From Adiantum capillus-veneris (lineage: Eukaryota > Streptophyta > Polypodiopsida > Polypodiales > Pteridaceae): a DNA stretch of 64,000 bases. The stretch's first letter is position 1; each line of letters begins with the position of its first letter. Below, piece after piece: positions 42,673-59,067 of this stretch. The stretch covers positions 157,394,793 through 157,458,792 of the forward strand of contig CM043958.1 in assembly GCA_014529385.2 (NCBI GenBank), read 5' to 3'. Position numbers and translations under genes: made by a program. The notes below the pieces were generated by a model. It was not told the origin of the DNA and did not search any database. It saw nothing but the letters and a program-made list of their open reading frames with translations.

Positions 42673-45600
42673 ACTTTTTGATCATATCCACAATTTGATG
42701 TATCTATTTTGGTTAGCTAGCTCATTATACTTAGGATACAAGACTAGATAGAAGTGTGTAAGTTCATCATCTTTCATTGGTAAGGCATACATGAGAATAG
42801 GTGAGTCTAGAACTGCTTCAATATAGTTTAGCACAGTTTGATTCTCTTGTTGTATCATCTTCCTTGAGATGCAAACCAAGTGAAATATATTTTTCTAGTG
42901 TAGTCTCCTATTCTCTTAGACTCATCTTGGTTCTTGGGCCTCTATTTCTAGATACATTTATCTCTAAAATGAATGTAATTTTTGGTTCTAGCACTGGTAA
43001 GTTACATTTTCACCAGTAAAGCCTACATCTCTAGTTTGACGTCTCTCATGCATTTGTAGGCTAGGTAGTTTTGTGATAGCATTTCCAATTGGGTACCCAA
43101 GCTTTGAACATTCATCGTGGTCAGGCGCTAAGCTTGGGGGTTCACCAATAGATCATCCTTTTGAAGAACAAACTCTGGAACCCTATCTAGTACTTGAATA
43201 GTATTTGGGAGTGAGTGTAGTCTTGTAGTCTACAAGATTCTTCTTCATGATTAACTAATGATTTTTTATTTTTCAATCATCTACTTGGCACCCACATAAA
43301 GCGTATGAAACCTCTCTACATCCAAGTAAGTGTCATTATCATGCATAAATTTTTGGATTTGGAGGGCTTTTGCTAGATGTAAGATTTTTTAAAGACTTTG
43401 AGCATTGATTGGAATAGCCTATGTTGGGCTTTGAATCCAACTCTATCAGCATCACCTTCCCCTTATCTTATATGGTCAACATCCTACTGTGCTACTAGCA
43501 TTGATGGATAGTCTTGTTACACATCAGGTTGTCCTTCTATAGTTTGATTCCCTTGATTTTGATTTTTAGATTGAACCATTGGACCCTTAGACCCTCTCTG
43601 AGTAGTACTAGGCTAATTACCCTCTAAATGAGACTCAAAAGCTACATGAAGTGAGGGGTTTAGTCATCATCATCATCTTTCTCATCAAAAGGTCCCTCCT
43701 TGGTCTTCTGGTCCTTATCATGTTCCTCCTCATCTTTATTATCATCAAAATTGTGGCCAAAATGCTCAATTAGAGCTTGGTTGGCTAGCATGCTAGTGTA
43801 AACTCAACCTTTTTCTTCCAGTTCATCTTTTATAATACTAATTAGGCTCTACAAATCTTCAAAATTTAGGGTTAAATTTTTGTCACGATCAAATATGTCA
43901 ACTAATAATTGATAAATGTATAGTTTGTCAAAAATAGAATATTTTAGGATGTTGTGTACTTCCTTCAGACTACTAGGGTGGGAGTTTTATGGTCTAATTA
44001 CACTCTCACAACCGTTTCTTTAGTTAGTTTCCATTTTTCAAAATTTAGAGTAGAAACTTGCACCTTCAACTACTCTACCTATTTTTGGAGCTCCTTGTTG
44101 GACTTTAAATTTTGTTCCCTTCTGCATTCCTCTTCAATCAAATATCCCTTTATGGAAACAATTTCTTTAGGCTTTGTGCCTTAGACTTGACTATCTTGTG
44201 CTCGAGCTCTTCCTCCACACATCCAATAGCATTCACAATTGTATTCTACCCATACGGATTGTCGCTACACATCCATCTATAATGGTTTCTTGATATATCT
44301 TTTCAATCCTAGAGGTCAGCAATGGGACTTTGTAGAATATTGGTAAACCAGTCTATTCTTTTGAAGTGCTTATAGTCTATCCACCACTAGTGTTTTGACA
44401 ATAGTGGCTATAAAAATGGTAGGCTATTCAGATGTGTTTGTCTGCTCTAGACTATTACAATGGTGTTAGGCAACACAATTGTAGTTGAAGATGATGTCTT
44501 TAGAGCTTGTCAAAAGAATTTTTTGATATCTTTTGAGTTGATGTGGTTACATAGTTCTTAGTTCAAGCACTAGGATGATCCCAAAATTCTTTGGTCAGTT
44601 TCATTTTCTTTGTGGCCGGCTCAGATGTGCTTCAGCCTTTCCCACATCCCTCTTTCCCTTGACTATAGCTAGAGCTATTTTCTCTGTCTAGGATTTCATA
44701 CCACTTTAATAGTCCTTTGGGACTTCAGCTCCATTGATCTTCAATATCACATTTTGGACATTGATGTGGGGTGGAAAACTAGTCTCTCTGTAGAGAAACT
44801 ACCACACATACTAGGCTTTGAACAAATGTTGTGTCTTTACTTTGGCAGTATCGATGATAGCACTATTGATGAGATTGAAATCATATTAACGGTTTTCTTC
44901 CTATTTGCTCTCCAAAATAGAAACATACTGAATAATTTTTTAGATACATGTAGGGTTGTTCTTTAAGTTCTCAGCATAAAACTTATAAGTTGCTCTATCT
45001 TTTAGTGCCAAGACTGGTATGCCTTGACCACCATCCTTGTGTTTCTTTGTGGATTGAGCAATTTCATTAAAAAAGCTTTCAATGGTGGTCTAGGGATAAC
45101 TTGAACACATGGGATATATATACAATAGCTATTTTTATATTTCTTTTATGGATAATGAATTTCCCAATGTCAACTCCAAATGTATCCATGACCTATTGGT
45201 GGATGATATTGTCATTGAAGGACAATCTAGCAGCTTCCACCACAACCTACATACCCCATGTTTGTAGCAACTCTTTTTTCCATTCTTGAAAGATGTACTT
45301 ATTGATGTTTTGGTGAGAGATTGTGCAGTCTGACTCTGTAGGTACCAATCCTTGTTGGAGTTTAGCTACGGCTAGATTTTGTTCCTTAGGTACAACCCAC
45401 ATGGATTGAGAAGGAATCACACCTCGTTTTACCATCTCAAAACTCTATGACAAGCTTTGTGTGGAGAAAGAGAACTCACTGGAATATGACAATGATGAAA
45501 ACCATGAGAACTTAGATGAGTTGATGCGCGTTGCAGCTAGAGGTGAAGGTGATACAATAGGAGTGTCTACAAAAGGAAGCTACGTATGTGTAGGGGGTGA

Positions 45601-46300
45601 AGGAATGCTCACATGGTCATGCACCCTTCTCATAGTTATTCTAATTTGAGCCATGAATGCTCCACTCTTTGCGCACATCAAGAGTATAGCAACCGTTATT
45701 GATGCGACCGTTATGAAATGGTCTACCCTTATGATGATTACCGATAGGATACCCAAAAGATACAATCTTTAATGTACCTCTAGTGACCGTTATGAACTTC
45801 AAATGCCTTATAATTATCCCCTATTTGAGTCTAGACTATGGTGACACACTAATCATCATTTAAATCCCATTCTTCAAATGTCCTTATCCCTTCTCGTCTG
45901 ACCAAGAGAAAATCCAGTGGGGATCTTTAGAATCAGATGCTTACTTATCTTTCCCATCTAGTATCAAAGGTTCTAGCTACTAACCTAGAATAATATAAAT
46001 TTAGCTTTTCCCCATTATAGACCCCTAGTAGCATTAGTCTAGATAAATTCTTCAATCTAGTTGTGCCATTGAGAATCTACATCATATGGTCCTGACCATA
46101 CTATCTTGAAATTGGGTTTCTTTGAGCCTTATTTTGATTGATACAATAAGAATAAGTCATCTTTTTTGAACTCTCTCACCTTCAACTTAATGTCATGCCA
46201 ATATTTCCTTCATTGTTCTACTACATCTTGTTCCAAAATTTGCCCTCTGCTTGATCTCATCCAAGTGCATCAAATAATCTAGTTTATTCTTCAATATTGA
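42019..46300 (-). pseudogene. internal region of the minus-strand LTR element, decayed gag-like coding
   Basis: Minus-strand coding remnants can be followed in pieces. These include 42230-42496 (EPQFIEMAKILFEDQINHLD, RGKKPLYKFDTKTWNAP), 42682-42879 (QENQTVLNYIEAVLDSPILM), a coiled-coil-like piece near 43030-43130, and 45247-45435 (MWVVPKEQNLAVAKLQQGL). They lie upstream of the polypurine tract and 3' LTR of a minus-strand LTR element. No protease, RT, RNase H or integrase motif was found, so this may be a second gag-only element. I cannot name the protein. The 5' LTR was not found, and the right limit is approximate. Confidence 0.4.
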
Positions 46301-46402
46301 ATTGTAGTCCATGTCATGTTTGATGGTACCGATGACATACATGTGCACTATCTTTACATGAGTAGATCATTTTAGTATGAAAAAATTGTTCTCTGTCAAA
46401 GG

Positions 46403-50340
<3,938 letters not shown>

Positions 50341-51855
50341 ATGGTGATCTACAAAGTTAAGGTTGAATGGTGCTTTAATGGGCTCACTCTTATCAAGATA
50401 TTTCCCTCTTAGTATCTTAGTCTGTAGTCTTTAACAGTGAAGACAAGTTGCATGGTGAGGCCATTAACACTAGTTTGGTACCAAAACAGGACACTTTAAG
50501 CGTCCTTTTTGAACAAATTTAGTTTAAATGCTGCTTGCATTAGACGATTTATTTAAGAAAATACTCTTGATATGCTTAAATATGTTAGCTAGAGGGTCTT
50601 TTAAAAATGTAACCTTGCATTTTAGAATCTATCATGATCAAGAACTATACTCATCAAGTTGACCCTCGTAAGACTGCGATTGACGCTTTGAAGAAATTGC
50701 CTTTATAAGCTCAAGAAAAAATAAAGCGACCTTGTAGAAAATTTTAGGTGACTCTTCCACAATTTTGCTATAGGTAATTGAAAGTTTCATGTGCAAAAGA
50801 AATGACTTTGGAGTATATAAAATAATGGAAAGATCGATGTGTTTGATATGGTCATTTCAAGCATATCATTGTATACAAAGAAAAATATGTTTCTGATGTA
50901 TTTGTAAGTTTTAGAAAGTGATACATTGATTGCCCTTTCCATTGAGCACTCAAGGTGGCAAGTAGAAGGGCTTTGGTATGCAACAGTTATTGGATCATTT
51001 TAAATATTCAAAATTGCACAAGAGAAAACTTTCATATCTTAATTCTTGAGACATAAGCATTCAAAACCTCAAATAATATCAAACTTTCCATGTAGATCAA
51101 CTAAATGTATCAAAGTACATAGTACATACACAATTGGGGTGCCTAAAACTTGGTCTCAATGTTATCATGGAGAACTCAAGATTTTCAAGAGTTTTCGCAC
51201 GATAAAGAATTCAAGATAGAGTTCAAGCAACGAGATTTAATTGAGTTAGGGAGCCCAAAAAATACGTAGTTTTTTGGTTTAAACATATAAAGTCATTTGT
51301 AGTTTTCAAATTGCACTAGAGTAGTACCAATTTTATGAGGGGACCTTTGGAAGACCAAAGTTATGCTCTTATTAAGCATGTGCTCAAGTAGGAAATTATG
51401 TCTATAGCTTGCATGTGACTTGAAAACTTATCTTTGAAGCACATTCCATTGTTTTGTGACACTAAGTGCTAACACTTGGCTTTTATAAACATAAAAAAGG
51501 CTATCTCTACAAAAAGATATAATAGTTTTATGATTTTTTTGCAAAACAGCTTGAAATTTTACTAGAATTTATGTCTTGGAACTTACCAGAATTCTCTCCA
51601 TACAGAATGTATTTTGATACGGAGAAAAATCTAGTGTTTTCTTTCACTCATAACCAATCTATGGTAGAATCAAGATGTAAAAAAAATCTTTCTAGCTTGA
51701 CAAATAAATTTCCAACTCTTGGTAGAAAAACAGGACACTTTAGTGTCTCAAAACACTGAAGTGTCCAATTATAGAACTAATGTTAAAAGGTTGAATGGTG
51801 CTTCAATGGGCTCACCCTTATCAGAATGGTGCTTTAATGGGCTAACCCTTATCAA
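50341..51855. repeat. repeated short blocks with GGACACTT hairpins
   Basis: AAGGTTGAATGGTGCTTTAA with GGGCTCAC occurs near 50361 and 51788, and partly near 51826. AAAACAGGACACTTTA occurs near 50483 and 51726. At about 51732-51765 the second is a hairpin with arms GGACACTTTAGTGT and ACACTGAAGTGTCC. A 28-bp direct repeat lies at about 50324-50368. These could be ends of a small transposon of about 1.3 kb (50489 to about 51765), but no target duplication is evident. Confidence 0.4.
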
Positions 51856-53925
51856 TAATTTTTGAAGACAGATCTAAAATGGGCATCATACAAAAATTAA
51901 ACCTCATTGAAGTAGCGGAGTAAATAAATTCAAGTAGAGAAGCTAGGCAATAGCACTACATGTGTTTTGGCCAAGCTTAGTAAAGCTTTGAAATATTAGT
52001 GCAAGTGATTTTCAAAGGCTTGGTAGTGCCACTAAAAATAACCCAAAGCAAGGGGAATCCTTGGAAGGTGTGTGCGTGATACACACACATACACGTGCAC
52101 GCACGTGCATGGCAATGAGAAGAGAGCAAGGGAGTGTGTGCTCTTTTGTTTTTGAATTGAGAAGAAGCCAAGGGAGATGGTGAATAAAGAGAGCGAAGGT
52201 TGTGTATGCTTTTGATGCACACTTGACACAAACACATGTGAGCGTAGCTCACTCACACACATAGATTCTTAGAGTGTATCCTTTTGACACACATACACAC
52301 ACATCTCATACTTTGGCAGTTGATGATCCTAGGACTTTCAAATTTCAGCATCAATGATAGATTTTGACATTCGACCCCTAACTTTGGCATTGACTTCTCA
52401 ACTCTCAGCATTGGCTCTCAGCATCAGAGCACCAGGGACATTTCGATCAAAAGATCTTCTCCTAGACAACGACATTTTTATTGCTTTTGGACTCATCTCC
52501 TAGCATCGACAAGCCCACCTTTCAACATTCTTCATTAACATTGGATCTCCTTGTGGACCATCAACATTGGTGTTCTATTTTTAACATTGGATTTGGTAGT
52601 GTGCTCACATACACCAACACACACGTGCTCTTGGACCATTGGCATCGGCCTTGTTTTGGAATCGACAGTTCCTGAGAATATTCTAGCTTGGAGGTGCATT
52701 TTGTGCTTTGAAACTGCATGTGGTGAATGACCAGCCAAGGATATTTTTTCTGGCCAAGGAATAGTTTTTGACATTGACACTAAAAGCGGAACATTTATGC
52801 AATGTTTTTTTGGGTGTTCAATAGATTTGACATATATTTGTCATGTTTATGTCTATGTATGCACTTGTAGCTACTTGGAGATATTTGATCTCCAATTCTC
52901 ATGTATACAGCCTAGTTGGCTAGTTACAGACACAAGTCATAATTATGTTATTAGTGGATATAGTTTTACAGTATCAACTTTGACACATTTTCTAGATTTT
53001 TAGTGGAAGTATGCATGGAACATATGTAGCAAGCACTTATTAGTGTTGTATGTGCTCTTTTGAGAGCTTTATCTTTGCAAGGATTATTGTTTACTGCTTG
53101 TATTTAATCTAGCACATGTTTGTGTCCGATTCACTCATGTACATTGATTTGTAGACACTACCTATCGTACGCCATTGTGGTGCCATTTCGTTTTGGCTTT
53201 TCTTGTAGTCACCTTGCCATTTTAAGGCTCGGGCCAAAAGATAGTCATTTTGGAGATTGGACTATAGTTGACGTTGTTGGGCACATTTTTGACACCCCGT
53301 TTTTTGTATTTTTTACATATGGAGATGATGCCCAATGTCAAAAGGGTGTGTGGGATTTATTTTTGTGGGGTTTTTAGCTTTCTTTAGCAAGCACATGTAC
53401 ATGCAGGGCAAGTCACTAGCATAGCACCAGTTGTTGCATTGTTGTATGTTCCTGTTAGTGAGTTTTTTGAAGTGAGACTTGTATATAACTAAAACTCATG
53501 TAAAAAACAAAAAATTTCAGTCAAAATTTTTAAAAAATTTCAAGTTTTAGCTCGTTGTGTCTCCTTGATGGTTTTTGATGCAGTTTTTGTCCTCATCTTG
53601 CCTTCCCTAAGTGTAGTCGCATCGGGACAGCTTTGTGTTCGTGTCAATTTTGCATGTAGATTCAATTTTGGTCATCTTCAAATTTTTAGCCAAACATTTT
53701 TTAGGATTTATTCCAAGCTTTAAAGTGCCCCAATTGGACTTGTGCTCTTCAAGTTACGACTAGTTCTCTACAGGGTTATGGCTATGACAGCCTAGTGGCA
53801 AATTTTGTGCAGACAGATAGGGAGGGCATGTATCTATGAATTGTGGAATTGATGTTGAAGTTCTGGATTTGTGATGTTCAATTGTGAAAGGGGAGGCCCT
53901 TGTCTTCATATGCCTTGGTCGGCGG
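51856..53925. other. non-coding stretch, no gene seen
   Basis: The sequence includes CA-rich patches (about 52080-52110, 52255-52305) and a zone of irregular AACATTGG/GCATTGG-type repeats at about 52380-52600. No coding or transposon signature was found. Confidence 0.45.
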
Positions 53926-53964
53926 TGTTAAGGTTGAAGTTTTAATGCTCTTGGGCTGTAAAGC

Positions 53965-54162
53965 TATTACCATATACATGATTTAGTGATGTGTGTGAAC
54001 ACACTAGGAGGTTTTTCTCCCCGTGCATTGTATATACGCCCATCACTCTAGGGCTATCTATCTTTCCATTGCACACTAAGTAACACACTCTCTATTGTGT
54101 GCCTTGAGCTTCCTTTGTCTTCTCCAAGCTATGTGTGTTTCTCTGCAACCCTAATTTCAACA
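53965..54162 (+). repeat. 5' LTR of copia B
   Basis: 198 bp. It starts TATTAC where the 3' LTR has TGTTAC. It lacks 28 bp that lie between two TAGGA repeats in the 3' LTR, a typical slippage deletion. It ends TTTCAACA. Confidence 0.92.
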
Positions 54163-54164
54163 AT

Positions 54165-54176
54165 TGGTATCAGAGC
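54165..54176 (+). promoter_or_regulatory. primer-binding site for initiator tRNA-Met
   Basis: TGGTATCAGAGC, two bases after the LTR end, is the standard copia minus-strand priming site. Confidence 0.95.
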
Positions 54177-54524
54177 AGGTTGCATCCTCCTGGGCTTAGT
54201 CGCCTACAGCTCCAGCACACGCCTGCTCATTTTCTTCGATTTCAATGAGCTTTGGCGAGAATTTGCAGGTTGATAAAAATTTTGGGAGACGTCGTCAAGC
54301 TTACTCTGCTCAAATTTTTGATTCGGGCTCATTTTGGCCTCCTTTTCCACTACAGGTAGTACTGCACAGGCTATTTTGTCATTTTGTGCAGAATTTTTGT
54401 CAGTGCCGTTCTCTGCATGGCAGGTGCCTTACAGTCTTCTACGGTTTGTGCTATATAGCACGTGTTGTTCTTGCTTCATTTCTCCTCTTTACGGGCAGTT
54501 TTCACAGCAGGTGCAATATTTACC

Positions 54525-55370
54525 ATGGCTGACAACAACACAGATGTGTTCAAGATGTTTGCTATTGAGGACAGGTTGGATGGGGACAATCACCCTATGT
54601 GGGCTTACATGATGCAACATGTTCTTGTGTCAAAGGGCGTCTAGAATATTGTGCAGGGCATTGATGTACATCCTCATTTTGAGGATGCAGGCGATGTTGA
54701 GGATGTTGCAGGTCTTGCTGCAAGAATTATTGCTATTAGAGTTGTTTTGCCTACAACAGAACAATATTGTTGGGATGTAAAGGATGCGCAGGCTCATGCA
54801 TTGATTGTGTTCTCTGTGAAGTGCACCATTGTTCCTCACATTCGTTCAACAAAATCTGCAAAACAAGCTTGGGATAATATGGCTGGTCTTTATGCAAGTT
54901 GCAATGAGGCTAAAATTGCTTTGCTGTGTAAAGAGCTGGAATCGAAGATTATGCAAGAGGAAGAGATACTTTCCTTGCTAGTGTCAAGGATATCAATGAG
55001 AAATTTATTTTTGTAGGTGAAGTCATTTTAGACAGTTCCCTTGTGCAGACTGTTCTTGATGCCTTAACAGATTCTTGCCAAACTTTTGCTAGTACTTGGA
55101 GAATTATGACCCAAGGAAATTCTAAAGTTGTCAAGTTTGATTCATTAAGAACATTGTTGTTGCAAGAGTCACTTTCCAAAACAAACAGGACTAGACAGTG
55201 TGCAGTTGAACAGGCTTTTATTGCTTCTTTTTGCCACTTCTTATGGTTCTGCTGCGAGTGGCAAAACTTCTATTCCTAATGCTTCTACTGGCAGAAATTT
55301 GTCTGGAAATTCTAGTGATAAGGTCAAAAAGAAGATGTGTTTCCATTATTGTAAAGCTAATGAGTGTCCT
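54525..55370 (+). pseudogene. copia B gag
   Basis: The ATG at 54525 opens MADNNTDVFKMFAIEDRLDG, followed by the copia gag (UBN2-type) helical domain: PMWAYMMQHVL, AKQAWDNMAGLYASCN, KIALLCKELESKIMQEE, then TVLDALTDSCQTFASTWR. There is an in-frame TAG at 54642, where a Trp codon would fit, and frame changes near 54960 and 55190. The nucleocapsid knuckle reads CFHYCKANECPK. Compared with the copy at 445-1119 it has lost the His-containing part, so it can no longer form CX2CX4HX4C. Confidence 0.87.
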
Positions 55371-56261
55371 AAGTTGATGGCCAAAGAGGTTAAGAAGAAA
55401 GAGGGTGGTTCCAATGCAAATGTTGCTTCCACTACAAATGCAGCCATTGTTGAGTCTTCTGTGAAAGGAGACTATGTTGCTGATATTGATGCAGAATGGG
55501 CTTTTAGTGCAGAGTGCTCTTACAATCCTGCTATCCATGATGCATGCATGTCAGTTGCTGTAGATTCACATGTGTGGTATTTTGATAGTGGTGCTACAAA
55601 GAAAATTACCTCACATCATAAATTGTTCGCCTCTCTCAAGTCTGCCCCTCATGGGAATTCAGTCACTTGTGCCAACAACGCCTCTTATCTGGTTCACGGA
55701 GTTGGAAAGATTGTGCTTACTTTTGCAAATGGCGGTTCTTTCACACTTGTTGATGCACTTGATGTACCTAGGATCAAGAAGAATATTTTCTCTGTATGTG
55801 CACTTGCTAGACCTGGACTTGTAGTCAAATTTGTGGATGACAGATGTACAGTTCATGATCTCAGTTTTGGTGATGAAATTGCTGCATCTAGGCTTTTGTG
55901 CCGTGGGCTGTATAAGCTCACTTTATATGACAAGTGTGGACAAAATTTTACAAATGCAGTTGCAGATTCAAGGGCCATTTTAGATGTAAAACTTTGGCAT
56001 GCACGTTTTGGTCATCTGAATTTTGTCAGTTTGCTGCATTTGCTGAATTCTGATATACTTGCTTCTTTGCCGCCTCTTGAAGCACCTATCAAACATGTTT
56101 GTGAAGGCTGTATTTTGGGTAAAATGCAGCGCTCTAAGTTTCCAAAGGATGGTTCACTTAGGGCCACTCAGTTAGGGCCACATGTAGCTTGCAACTTGTG
56201 CATAATGATGTTTGTGGGCCCATGCAAACTCCGTCCTTGGGCAATTACCTTTACTTCGTGA
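55371..56261 (+). pseudogene. copia B protease and GAG-pre-integrase domain
   Basis: This open stretch encodes the copia aspartic protease, with the catalytic WYFDSGATKKITS near 55575, and then the GAG-pre-integrase zinc module (LWHARFGHLN ... CEGCILGK). The catalytic DSGA is intact. The frame is lost near 56175, just before the first catalytic Asp of integrase, through a small insertion and frameshift. Confidence 0.88.
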
Positions 56262-57270
56262 CTTTCATTGATGATTACTCCAGGCATGCATGGGTATTTT
56301 CGCTTAAAGAAAAGTCTGAAGTTTTTATGTGATTCAAGCAATTTCTGGCTATGGTTGAAAATGTATCGAAATGTACTATGGGCACCCTCCGTTCCAATTG
56401 AGGAGAGGGGTATATGTCTCATGAATTTAATGCATTTCTGGCTAGTCGTGGGATAAAACACCAATATATAGTGCCTTATGCACCTAAGCAAAATGGAGTT
56501 GCTGAGAGGAAAAACAAGTACGAAAATGGCACGATGTATGGTCAAAAGTCAAGTTGCTGCATTCGTTTTGGCTTGAGGCCATCATATGTGCCACTTATGT
56601 ACTTAACAGGTGTCCTATGAAGGCTTTGTAGTATATTAATCAATATGAAGCATGGCATGATAGAAAGCCTTCTATTGAGCACATGCGTGTTTTTGGTTGT
56701 TTGGCATATGCTTTGGTGCCACAAACATAGCGCAGAAAATTGGATGATAAGGCTGTCAAATGTATTTTTGTTGGTTATAGTGCTGAAAGCAAAGGTTACA
56801 GGTTATATCACCCACAAAAAAAGTGTATTCTGGTTTCTCGGGATGTAGTGTTTGTGGAAGATTCTGTTCAGCCCTTGCTGTCATGTACTAGAGATAGTAA
56901 TGTAAGCTCACAGGACATTTATGACACTTTGTTGTCTCTTTTTAGTGGTGGAAATGAATGTAAATTCCAATGAGGCAAATGTACAGCCTATGGGGGTTTT
57001 AGAAAATATTATAAATTAGCCTATTACTGATGTAGATGTACATTATGTACTTGATGAGGAAAGGGTTGAAAATGATTAAGTTAGAGGTATGCCAAAATGG
57101 CTGGTGCATACATAGCGTGACAGCAAATTGGATGCATCTTTGTCTAGTCGTACTCGTTCAGGCTCTTGCCCTACATCTTATGCATGAGATTGTTATGCTT
57201 TGGTTGTGTCTAGCTTTTATGATGTTGAGGAACCTTTGTCTTTTGATGGAGCACAAAATTCAAAAAATTA
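56180..57270 (+). pseudogene. copia B integrase core and C-terminal region
   Basis: Fragments in several frames correspond to the integrase core: [11 protein letters not shown], a damaged RGGEY region with a TGA near 56400, and PKQNGVAERKN. A C-terminal region follows (KCIFVGYSAESKGYRLYHPQ, SRDVVFVEDSVQPL). At least five disruptions are present. The enzyme would have joined cDNA ends to target DNA. Confidence 0.83.
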
Positions 57271-57271
57271 G

Positions 57272-58330
57272 ATGGCTGCCATGCAATCAGAATATGATGC
57301 ACTTATAGAAAATGACACATGGACTTTATGTGATTTGCCTCCTGACAAAAAGGCCATTGGTACAAAGTGGGTTTACAAGTTGAAATGCAAGCCAGATGGT
57401 GAGATTGATCACCATAAGGCTCGACTTGTTGCAAAGGGTTATGCATATCAAAAAGGCATACATTATGAAGAGACCTTTGCTCCCACTTGTCGTATTACTA
57501 CTGTGTGTTTTCTATGTGCATTGGCAACTCATTTTGGTTGGGATGTACATCAATCAGATATTGTTACTACTTTCTTGAATGGTAACATAATTGAGGAAGT
57601 TTATGTAATGCAGCATCACGGTTTTGTCAAGAAAGGACAAGAGGACAAAGTGTGCAAATGTAACAAGGCTTTGTATGGGTTGAAGCAATCTCCTCGTGCT
57701 TGGTATGAGAAAGCTGACACTCATTGATCAAACAAGGATTTTGTAAAAGTCCAACAGAAAGCACATTGTATGTAAAGCATGAGGGTGATATACTTCTCAT
57801 TGTGGTTCTTTATGTAGATGATTTGCTGATCATTGGACCAAATGAGAGACTGATTGCTAAATTTAAGGCTTATTTGAATGCTACTTTTGAGATGAAAGAT
57901 TTGGGGTTGCTGCATCATTACTTGGGCATACAGTTTAAGCAATGTAATGGTGGTACTGCCTTGTGTCAGAAAAGTTAGATAGAGACATTGCTATGTAAGT
58001 TTTGACTTGAGGATTGGAAACCTATTGCCACTCCCATGGAAACATGTTTGAAATTGAGTCATCATGATGCTGGTGATCCTGTAGATGTCACTCTTTACCA
58101 AACTGCTGTTGGTTGCCTCATTTATGTATGCAACATGAGGCCAGATATTTAGTTTGCAATCTCACAGGTCAGCAGATTTATGCATAGCCCAGGGTCTAAG
58201 CATTGTAGGTTGTCAAGAGGATTTTTCGCTACCTTAGTGTAACTTTACATCTTGGCTTGTTTTATACCAAGGGCGGATCATTGCCACCAAACTTACATGC
58301 TTTTTTGGACTCAGATTGGGCTGGTTGTTT
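57272..58330 (+). pseudogene. copia B reverse transcriptase
   Basis: 57272-57727 encodes the start of copia RT (MAAMQSEYDALIENDTWTL, GTKWVYKLK, ARLVAKGY, ETFAPTCRI, DVHQSDIVTTFLNG, LYGLKQSPRAWYEK). After a stop at 57725, 57724-57978 has the catalytic YVDDLLIIG and LGLLHHYLGIQ. Further stops (57976, 58003, 58149) break the thumb. The catalytic Asp pair is intact, but the protein is not. Confidence 0.9.
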
Positions 58331-58340
58331 TGAGACGTGA

Positions 58341-58766
58341 GTGTCCACAAGTGGTTTTTGTTTCATGCTTAACAGCTCATGTATATCATGGTTGAGCAAG
58401 AAGCAACCTACTGTGGCCACTTCGAGTTGTGAGACTGAGTACAGGGCAGTCTTCACAGCTACAGTTGAGTGTGTATGGCTCAGACGCCTTATGGTTGATT
58501 TGGGTATTGGACAGGACACTGCCAACACTATCTACAATGACAGTCAGAGTGCATTGGCAATTGCAAGGAACCCAGATTTTCATGATCGCACAAAGAAGAT
58601 TGAGGTGCGTTACGACTATGTCAGGGAGAGGTTCTCAGTAGGAGAGATCAGCTTGGCTTATGTGCCAACACAGGACAACCTTGTAGATCTTTTCACAAAG
58701 TCATTGTCTTGTGAGAAGCTTGAAGCTTTCTGCAAAGCTTTGGGCTTACTCCCCTTTGTGGACTGA
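58341..58766 (+). pseudogene. copia B RNase H
   Basis: An open 141-codon frame encodes STSGFCFMLNSSCISWLSKK, SSCETEYRAV with the Glu, YNDSQSALAIARNP with an Asp, and VPTQDNLVDLFTKSL to the natural C-terminal stop (LLPFVD). The first acidic segment lies just upstream, beyond a TGA at 58338. This is the best preserved domain of the element. Confidence 0.88.
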
Positions 58767-58825
58767 TCCTGTCCTCAGGGCATGTCACTTCCCCTTACTC
58801 ATGTGCCATCTCTCATTCACCACCT

Positions 58826-58841
58826 CACTCCAGTGGGGATT
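58826..58841 (+). promoter_or_regulatory. polypurine tract of copia B
   Basis: The G/A-rich CAGTGGGGATT directly precedes the TGTTAC start of the 3' LTR. The equivalent in the minus-strand copy is more purine-pure. Confidence 0.7.
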
Positions 58842-59067
58842 TGTTACAATATACATGTGGTAGTGATGTGTGTGAACACACTAGGACCGTCGGGGCATTT
58901 TTCCCTCTTTAGGAGGTTTTTTTCCCCGTGCATTGTATATACGCCCATCACTCTAGGGCTATCTATCTTTCCATTGTACACTATGTAACACACTCTCTAT
59001 TGTGTGCCTTGAGCTTCCTTCGTCTTCTCCAAGATGTGTGCGTTTCTCTGCAACCCTAATTCCAACA
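58842..59067 (+). repeat. 3' LTR of copia B
   Basis: 226 bp, TGTTACAATATACATG to CTAATTCCAACA. A TATATA motif lies in CATTGTATATACGCC (about 58931-58945). It is the fullest copy of this LTR family in the window. Confidence 0.93.

Larger units (their letters stand above)
53965..59067 (+). mobile_element. Ty1/copia element B, nearly complete, inactive
   Basis: Both LTRs (53965-54162, 58842-59067), the tRNA-Met primer site, gag, protease, integrase, RT, RNase H and polypurine tract are present in copia order. The flanks AAAGC (53960-53964) and AAAGG (59068-59072) form a target duplication with one mismatch. Frameshifts and stops occur in every domain. This copy serves as the reference for the copia fragments at 135-2352 and 24677-27325. 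Confidence 0.93.
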
